In this document: piece after piece, positions 7,390-10,661 of the stretch
How the letters are laid out: each line of letters begins with the position of its first letter
Numbering within the stretch: position 1 is the stretch's first letter
From: Candidatus Bathyarchaeota archaeon
Lineage (GTDB): Archaea; Thermoproteota; Bathyarchaeia; Bathyarchaeales; Bathyarchaeaceae
NCBI GenBank assembly: GCA_014859755.1
Contig: JACUTO010000045.1
Span: 1-10,661, forward strand
Direction: 5' to 3'
Length of the DNA stretch: 10,661 nt
Program-made: the position numbers and the translations under genes
Notes under the pieces: generated by a model
Database searches by the model: none
What the model was told of the DNA's origin: nothing
What the model saw: only the letters and a program-made list of their open reading frames with translations

Positions 7390-7878
7390 TTAAGGAGAGG
7401 AAACGACATATAGGGTAATACTGCCAGCTAGTTTTTCATTTACAGTTATGTCAAAGATGGCATAGCCTTTGGATGATGGGTTGAAGCTTAGGGTATCTTT
7501 GACTGAACCGTATGCAGCGAGTGTTATTCTGTAGGGGTTACCTGTGAGGGCGCTAATTGTTGTGCTGTCAACGCCACTGCTGCGAACAAGACTTAGAGAG
7601 ACAACAACGTATTTTGGATCGTTGTCGAGATTAGATATTTCTATCGTTCTAGAAGACTCTTCCCCTGCTTTACATATTATGACTGACGGATAGGTTATTG
7701 AAATGTCTCCAATCCTAACTGTTCTGGTTGCCTCTTTAGATTGTGCAATGACTGAATAGTTTGCAGCTCCAGGACTCCATATAATATACCCCAGACACAC
7801 TCCAATGACTGATCCAACCGCTAGTAATAGAATTAGTAATGTGAATCGACCAAATTGACCAAACTGTCTTCTTTCCAT
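7390..7878 (-). CDS. Hypothetical membrane-anchored protein with exported beta-rich domain
   Basis: I do not recognise a named family for this 162-residue protein. Residues 1-11 are positively charged (MERRQFGQFGR). Residues 12-33 form one hydrophobic helix (FTLLILLLAVGSVIGVCLGYII). The remaining ~125 residues are rich in beta-strand-forming and polar residues (RTIEISNLDNDPKYVVVSLS, YGSVKDTLSFNP), as in an Ig-like or CARDB/NEW3-type sandwich. The likely topology is N-terminus inside and domain outside, either as an uncleaved anchor or as a signal peptide. There is one N-glycosylation sequon (NYS, about residue 40). The start is an ATG with a weak GTGAT ribosome-binding match five bases upstream. 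A TATA-like box and an inverted repeat precede it. It is divergent from the collagen-like gene, which has the same architecture. Confidence 0.65.
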   Translation of the reverse strand: MERRQFGQFGRFTLLILLLAVGSVIGVCLGYIIWSPGAANYSVIAQSKEATRTVRIGDISITYPSVIICKAGEESSRTIEISNLDNDPKYVVVSLSLVRSSGVDSTTISALTGNPYRITLAAYGSVKDTLSFNPSSKGYAIFDITVNEKLAGSITLYVVSSP

Positions 7879-7900
7879 AGGGAATCACATTCAAAGCATC

Positions 7901-7938
7901 TGATCGCCCCTTAGAAAAGCGTTATGAAACGGCGATCA
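7901..7938. repeat. 8-bp inverted repeat in the divergent promoter region
   Basis: TGATCGCC (7901-7908) and GGCGATCA (7931-7938) are perfect inverted copies separated by 22 bases, so the arm centres lie 30 bases apart, close to three helical turns. The pair lies between the TATA-like box near 7950 and the start of the minus-strand gene, over its predicted transcription start. It could be an operator or a leader hairpin. Its function is unproven. Confidence 0.35.
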
Positions 7939-7943
7939 ATATT

Positions 7944-7957
7944 CAAAATTTATATTC
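7944..7957. promoter_or_regulatory. AT-rich TATA-like element between divergent genes
   Basis: The plus strand reads CAAAATTTATATTC, with BRE-like CAAAA followed by TTTATATT. The minus strand reads GAATATAAATTTTG, also TATA-like. For the minus-strand gene at 7878 it would give a leader of about 50 bases. For the plus-strand gene at 8144 it would give a long leader of about 165 bases. Either or both directions are possible. Confidence 0.4.
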
Positions 7958-8143
7958 TTCTACAATAGTAGGGAGTCATCGGTATCGCCCTACCTGTGTT
8001 TCCTCACACCATAAGTCTTAAAAGAAACTTACCTTTCCATCTTTTTGCACGGCGCGAAAAATACATGAAAATAATACAGATCCTAAATTCATAATCTTTT
8101 TGTGTTCCGTCCTCGCACCTCAAAAAAAGAGGGTATTGCAAAG

Positions 8144-8731
8144 TTGGAAAAAAAGAAGCAAAGCAAATACACGTGGAAACTCTTGGTCTTGGCATTGGTG
8201 ATTGGACTCTTGGCGGGCGCTGTAGGTGCTGTCCTGAGTGCCCAGATATTTATTAAGCCAGGACCACAAGGCGAACGAGGAGAGCAAGGACCACAAGGCA
8301 TAGCCGGAGTAAATGGAACCGATTCAATTCTGCAAATAATTCAAAATAGAAATGACACAAGGGCCGACATCAGTGGCTACACAGCGATGCAGTGGCGTAA
8401 TATGTCTGACTTCGACTCTTCAATGAAAATCACAATCAATGTTCAGCAGAATTCAAAAATCTTTGCGCAATTTTCAAGCACGCATACATTACAACCGCCC
8501 GCATCAATTTGGGTGAGAATAGTTGTAGACAACAACTACAACAGTAGCATGTACATGCTTTCAGTTGGACCACCTGCTAGCGGAACTTACAAAATGGCAG
8601 GACACGTAGAGTTTCTAACAGATTCGCTGAACGCTGGATCGCACACAATCAACGTGCAGTTCCTGAGAGAAACTGGATCTCCTGAAATACTAGACAGAAC
8701 TCTTACCGTAATTGAAATCGCATCACAGTAA
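8144..8731 (+). CDS. Membrane-anchored protein with collagen-like Gly-X-Y stretch and exported beta domain
   Basis: The 195-residue protein has a lysine-rich cytoplasmic tail (1-12) and one membrane helix (about 13-34, LLVLALVIGLLAGAVGAVLS). Next comes a collagen-like stretch with glycine at every third position at residues 40, 43, 46, 49, 52, 55 and 58 (GPQGERGEQGPQGIAGVNGT). A ~135-residue beta-rich C-terminal domain follows. Several N-glycosylation sequons (NGT, NDT, NMS, NSS) fit an extracytoplasmic location. I start at the TTG at 8144, since GAGGGT lies nine bases upstream. A GTG at 8102 would add 14 residues but has no ribosome-binding site. The beta domain is not recognised. Collagen-like repeats usually form a trimeric stalk, so a trimeric surface protein is a reasonable inference. 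A hairpin/T-run terminator follows 22 bases after the stop. Confidence 0.7.
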   Translation: MEKKKQSKYTWKLLVLALVIGLLAGAVGAVLSAQIFIKPGPQGERGEQGPQGIAGVNGTDSILQIIQNRNDTRADISGYTAMQWRNMSDFDSSMKITINVQQNSKIFAQFSSTHTLQPPASIWVRIVVDNNYNSSMYMLSVGPPASGTYKMAGHVEFLTDSLNAGSHTINVQFLRETGSPEILDRTLTVIEIASQ

Positions 8732-8753
8732 GCAGATACATATCGGAATGTCT

Positions 8754-8794
8754 AGCCATGGGTAGCACACCTCTGGCTTAACCTTCCCTTTTTT
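8754..8794 (+). terminator. Hairpin plus T-run terminator after the collagen-like gene
   Basis: AGCCA (8754-8758) pairs with TGGCT (8774-8778), and GGGT (8760-8763) pairs with ACCT (8769-8772) with one G-U wobble. A single T-C mismatch separates the two helices and the loop is AGCAC. Ten bases further on, six T residues occupy 8789-8794. It begins 22 bases after the stop of the collagen-like gene, so it is well placed to end that transcript. Confidence 0.5.
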
Positions 8795-8916
8795 GTGGCA
8801 CATTCTCCAAGTTTCTTTATCCAAGATTTATTGGCAGTGTTGACCTAAGCGCAACATCTCGCGAACAAGCGATCAAGGAACTAGTTAAATTGTTGTGCGC
8901 GCGAACCTTTACATGA
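8782..8916 (+). pseudogene. Open frame without start codon, possible gene remnant
   Basis: A plus-strand frame open from 8782 to the TGA at 8914-8916 encodes a protein-like stretch ending in YPRFIGSVDLSATSREQAIK and then ELVKLLCARTFT. No ATG, GTG or TTG occurs in frame, and its upstream part overlaps the terminator T-run of the preceding gene. Its stop overlaps the ATG of the next small frame as ATGA. It may be the 5'-truncated or frameshifted part of a former gene, or simply chance. I do not recognise the sequence. Confidence 0.25.
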
Positions 8917-9071
8917 AAATAACTCAATGCGTCCGCGGCGACATCGGAACCGTAGCGATGATTTTCATTTCCATTCCAAAAATGCTTAAGGCCTCGCCGG
9001 GCTTGGTTACCATGAAGGACTTTCCTATCCCTTTTGCAGTGCTTAAAGATATGAGGAAGTACATACGTTAA
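8913..9071 (+). CDS. Small hypothetical protein upstream of moaE
   Basis: This 52-residue frame begins MKITQCVRGDIGTVAMIFIS and ends in DMRKYIR followed by TAA TGA. Its composition (balanced charges, a hydrophobic patch at 13-22) looks protein-like, and the frame ends 18 bases before moaE in the same phase. No convincing Shine-Dalgarno sequence or promoter is visible. The ATG overlaps the stop of the preceding open frame (ATGA), so the two may be coupled, or may be fragments of one gene separated by a frameshift. I do not recognise a family. The minus-strand open frame over the same bases is in complementary phase and is taken to be its shadow. Confidence 0.35.
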   Translation: MKITQCVRGDIGTVAMIFISIPKMLKASPGLVTMKDFPIPFAVLKDMRKYIR

Positions 9072-9089
9072 TGAAGACCGGTGATTCGT

Positions 9090-9584
9090 ATGGTTGCGTA
9101 TGTCGGCGTTCATGAAAAAGGAAAACTTTCCCTTTTTGACTTGCTGAAATCTGTAAAGGATAGACCGGATTTTCATAAGGCAGGAGCGTTGGCCACGTTC
9201 ATAGGCGTAGTTCGAGGCGAAACTCTAGACGGTGAAACCGTGAAAAAGTTGGAGTTGGAGGCCTATGAGGAAAGGGCCAACGAGGTTCTTGGCAACATCT
9301 GCAGAGAGCTTAGGGAAAGGGAGGGTGTGATTGACGTTCAGATTCATCATTTTGTTGGAGAGTTTGGCGTCGGCGAGGATCTGGTTTACGTTGTGGTCGC
9401 TGGAGCTCATAGACAGAACGTGTTTCCGGTTCTGGAGGAGGCTGTGGAGCGCTACAAGAAGGAGGCTACCATATTCAAGAAGGAATACGTAATCGACGAA
9501 ACGGGTGCCACAGAATCGTATTGGGTTAGCGAGCGTGAGGCTGAGGAAACTCGTAGAAAACCTAGGGATAGTTTAGCCTCTTGA
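9090..9584 (+). CDS. moaE: Molybdopterin synthase catalytic (large) subunit MoaE
   Basis: The 164-residue protein is MoaE, the large subunit of molybdopterin synthase, which transfers sulfur from thiocarboxylated MoaD to precursor Z (cPMP) to make the molybdenum or tungsten cofactor dithiolene. Conserved features are GALATFIGVVRG (32-43), LELEAYEERAN (54-64), IHHFVGEFGVGE (85-96), AHRQNVFPVLEEAVERYKKE (106-125) and the KKE at 130-132. The lysines near 123-131 correspond to the catalytic lysine region of the family, and His107-Arg108 is the conserved HR pair. About 30 extra N-terminal residues and a short charged C-terminal tail flank the core. I start at the ATG at 9090, with GGTGAT four bases upstream; a GTG at 9081 would add three residues. 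No moaD or other cofactor gene is visible here. Confidence 0.85.
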   Translation: MVAYVGVHEKGKLSLFDLLKSVKDRPDFHKAGALATFIGVVRGETLDGETVKKLELEAYEERANEVLGNICRELREREGVIDVQIHHFVGEFGVGEDLVYVVVAGAHRQNVFPVLEEAVERYKKEATIFKKEYVIDETGATESYWVSEREAEETRRKPRDSLAS

Positions 9585-9585
9585 T

Positions 9586-9598
9586 CGATATATTTAAG
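9586..9598 (+). promoter_or_regulatory. TATA box of the RAM-domain gene
   Basis: CGATATATTTAAG directly follows the moaE stop codon and matches an archaeal TATA box. About 25 bases downstream lies a plausible transcription start near 9618, just before the GGAG ribosome-binding site at 9626-9629. The gene is thus probably transcribed separately from moaE. Confidence 0.55.
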
Positions 9599-9638
9599 TT
9601 GCGAGGAGTCTTCAACTGTTATTCTGGAGATGAAAAGA

Positions 9639-9887
9639 ATGGCTACCCTTGCCTATATTTTAGTTACATTGAAGTCAGGTGCCGAAAGGGACGTATGCGA
9701 GAGAGTTTCCAGTTTCGAGGAAGTCGTTCAGGTGGATGAATTATACGGAGAATATGACGCCATCGTAAAGGTGCGCGTCGAAGATCTATCACAGTTGGAT
9801 AAGTTCCTGACGGACAAACTTAGAGCATTACCTGACATCTTCCTAACGACAACCATGATCGTGGCTAAAGAATACAGACATAAATAG
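9639..9887 (+). CDS. Standalone Lrp/AsnC RAM-domain (ligand-binding) protein
   Basis: The 82-residue protein is the RAM (Lrp/AsnC C-terminal) domain alone, with no helix-turn-helix. It has the expected pattern: a first strand AYILVTLKSG, a helix ERDVCERVSSF, then VVQVDELYGEYDAIVKVRVE, a second helix DLSQLDKFLTDKLRAL, and a last strand LTTTMIVAKEYR. Such proteins form small-molecule (often amino-acid) sensing oligomers and may pair with full-length Lrp regulators. I chose the second ATG (9639), because GGAG at 9626-9629 is then nine bases upstream; the ATG at 9630 overlaps its own ribosome-binding site. It has its own TATA box. The ligand is unknown. Confidence 0.82.
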   Translation: MATLAYILVTLKSGAERDVCERVSSFEEVVQVDELYGEYDAIVKVRVEDLSQLDKFLTDKLRALPDIFLTTTMIVAKEYRHK

Positions 9888-9895
9888 AAATAATC

Positions 9896-9900
9896 TTTTT
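9896..9900 (+). terminator. Oligo-T terminator after the RAM-domain gene
   Basis: Five consecutive T residues in an A/T-rich context (AATAATCTTTTTG) lie nine bases after the stop codon. Archaeal RNA polymerase can stop at such oligo-T runs without a hairpin. The next gene is convergent, so termination here is expected. Confidence 0.4.
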
Positions 9901-9948
9901 GCTCCCACTCTTTGTCTTCAACGTCCATTCGCATCTGCGCATGAAATG

Positions 9949-9967
9949 AAAAAATCGGGTTGACCGA
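9949..9967 (-). terminator. Hairpin plus T-run terminator of the DUF2124-like gene
   Basis: On the minus strand TCGG (9967-9964) pairs with CCGA (9958-9955) around a five-base loop. Six T residues follow (9954-9949). It lies immediately after the TAA of the minus-strand gene. The stem is only four base pairs, but its position and T-run fit an archaeal terminator. Confidence 0.4.
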
Positions 9968-9971
9968 AAAA

Positions 9972-10469
9972 TTATCTTTTGAACTGGAACACCTCAACGG
10001 CGCATGGGTTAAGTTCAATGATGTAGTCAAAGGAGAGTTTGTTTTCCCAGCCGACGTTTTCGAAAAAGTTTGGAATCGGGGTTTCACCAACGAGTTTTCC
10101 ATCTTCTTTTAGTGCCTCTTGAAGCATTTTCGGTATTTTATCAAAATCTACAGCAAGCAATCCTGGAGTGAGTAATATGAGTTTGGCCTTACGCTGGGGC
10201 TTTTCTTTTTCACCAGCCTGCAATCCAACATTTTCTACCATTTCGAGTTTTCTAGCCTCATCTAAATCCGCATCTGGAACCCAATACATAATTGCACCTA
10301 GGTCTTGGATAGCTAAAGCGAAGTTAGAGATTGTTGGAAAACAACTTCCAGGACAACCCGAAAAAATAACAATGTCACCTTTCTGAATGCCTGACTTCTT
10401 TGCGACTTCCCGAAATGCGTCAATAAATCCGACTAAACCTTCCGTCTTGAGAATAACTTCTTTTTCCAT
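9972..10469 (-). CDS. Archaeal conserved protein, resembles DUF2124
   Basis: This 165-residue cytoplasmic protein has no membrane segment. It alternates strands and helices: GDIVIFSGCPGSCFPTISNF (about 31-50), MYWVPDADLDEARKLEMVEN, KAKLILLTPGLLAVDF and FDYIIELNPCAVEVF. This resembles the archaeal DUF2124 family (a strand followed by a G.PG.C.P loop, then D..EA..L, then a second strand ending in a glycine loop). The assignment is from memory and is moderate. The loop Cys-Pro-Gly-Ser-Cys could bind metal or act as a redox pair; no function is known to me. The start is supported by GGGATGATGG just upstream of the ATG. It is convergent with the RAM-domain gene and divergent from the TPP riboswitch. 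Confidence 0.6.
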   Translation of the reverse strand: MEKEVILKTEGLVGFIDAFREVAKKSGIQKGDIVIFSGCPGSCFPTISNFALAIQDLGAIMYWVPDADLDEARKLEMVENVGLQAGEKEKPQRKAKLILLTPGLLAVDFDKIPKMLQEALKEDGKLVGETPIPNFFENVGWENKLSFDYIIELNPCAVEVFQFKR

Positions 10470-10537
10470 CCATCATCCCGTCTAGAGTGAAAACATCTTT
10501 CTTTTAAGTCTTGAGATGAAACTTGTTTTGAATAGCC

Positions 10538-10550
10538 AGATTTAAATATG
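10538..10550 (+). promoter_or_regulatory. TATA box in front of the TPP riboswitch
   Basis: AGATTTAAATATG (within 10538-10550) is TATA-like. A transcription start about 25 bases downstream, near 10568-10573, would fall at the 5' edge of the riboswitch, which supports both calls. On the minus strand the same element could also serve the DUF2124-like gene, but its start is about 70 bases away. Confidence 0.5.
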
Positions 10551-10572
10551 AGGCGTTTGTGTCTGGTATATA

Positions 10573-10661
10573 GTTAGGGGAGCTGGGTTAACCGGCTGAG
10601 AGGACGACTGGTCAGTCGTCGACCCTTTGAACCTGATCCAGGTAATGCTGGCGGAGGGAAA
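10573..10661 (+). promoter_or_regulatory. TPP (THI-box) riboswitch, 3' end cut by the window
   Basis: The sequence carries the canonical thiamine pyrophosphate aptamer. It has GGGGAGC at 10577-10583 and the P2 hairpin GCTGG/CCGGC (10582-10586 with 10592-10596). The conserved CTGAGA follows at 10596-10601. P3 has perfect seven-base arms GACGACT/AGTCGTC (10603-10609 with 10614-10620). Then come ACCCTTTGAACCTGATC, the P5 hairpin CCAG-GTAATG-CTGG, and GCGGAGGGA. All invariant THI-box blocks are present in order. The 3' strand of P1, the expression platform and the regulated gene lie beyond the window. The gene is expected to encode thiamine synthesis, salvage or transport. Confidence 0.93.

Noticed and set aside
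8059..8925. The 13-base string TACATGAAAATAA occurs near 8062 and again near 8910, each after a GCGCGAA-like segment.
   Set aside because: A single AT-rich 13-mer repeat in about 10 kb is close to chance expectation, and the flanking similarity breaks down quickly.
8817..9176. A 119-residue open frame on the minus strand over the region upstream of moaE.
   Set aside because: Its codon phase is the exact complement of both the 52-residue plus-strand frame and moaE, and it overlaps the start of moaE. This is the expected shadow of coding sequence. No ribosome-binding site or recognisable motif was seen.
1..10661. tRNA, rRNA, CRISPR arrays, insertion sequences or phage genes.
   Set aside because: I looked for tRNA-like cloverleaf motifs, regularly spaced direct repeats and transposase motifs on both strands by eye and saw none.

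Overview
The window looks archaeal. The supporting signs are oligo-T-type terminators, AT-rich TATA/BRE-like boxes in front of genes, an HdrA-MvhD fusion, an ArsR-type winged-helix gene of the archaeal kind, and a standalone Lrp RAM-domain protein. The gene style (TTG starts with strong Shine-Dalgarno sites, Hdr/Kor modules, membrane-anchored Ig-like proteins, a GC content judged by eye to be middling) suggests a Bathyarchaeia-like or other TACK anaerobe. That taxonomic assignment is inference only.

Minus strand, 6816 down to 66: one tightly packed six-gene operon. Its order of transcription is an HdrC-like iron-sulfur module fused to a GltD/NfnL-type FAD-NAD(P)H oxidoreductase, HdrA fused to MvhD, then the four subunits of a 2-oxoacid:ferredoxin oxidoreductase (delta, alpha, beta, gamma; best match 2-oxoglutarate, KorDABC). 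Intergenic gaps are 13, 6, 0, -4 and 4 bases, and most genes have a Shine-Dalgarno site inside the end of the preceding gene. The likely logic is that Kor reduces ferredoxin while oxidising a 2-oxoacid to its acyl-CoA (or runs in reverse), and the flavin Hdr/GltD proteins exchange those electrons with NAD(P)H and another partner. No HdrB and no hydrogenase subunits are present, so this is unlikely to be a classical heterodisulfide reductase. A promoter with an adjacent palindrome precedes the operon, and a frameshifted winged-helix regulator gene lies just upstream. A new minus-strand gene appears to start at the left edge (18 down to 1).

7390-8794: two divergent genes, each encoding a small protein with one N-terminal membrane helix and an exported beta-rich domain. 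The plus-strand one carries a short collagen-like Gly-X-Y stretch and is followed by a good hairpin/T-run terminator. The region between them holds a bidirectional AT-rich promoter and an 8-bp inverted repeat.

8782-9887: a poorly understood stretch with two small overlapping open frames, then moaE (large subunit of molybdopterin synthase), then a promoter and a standalone Lrp/AsnC RAM-domain protein.

9949-10661: a minus-strand gene resembling the archaeal DUF2124 family, with its own terminator, and divergently from it a TATA box followed by an almost complete TPP (THI-box) riboswitch that is cut by the window end. The thiamine gene it controls lies outside the window.
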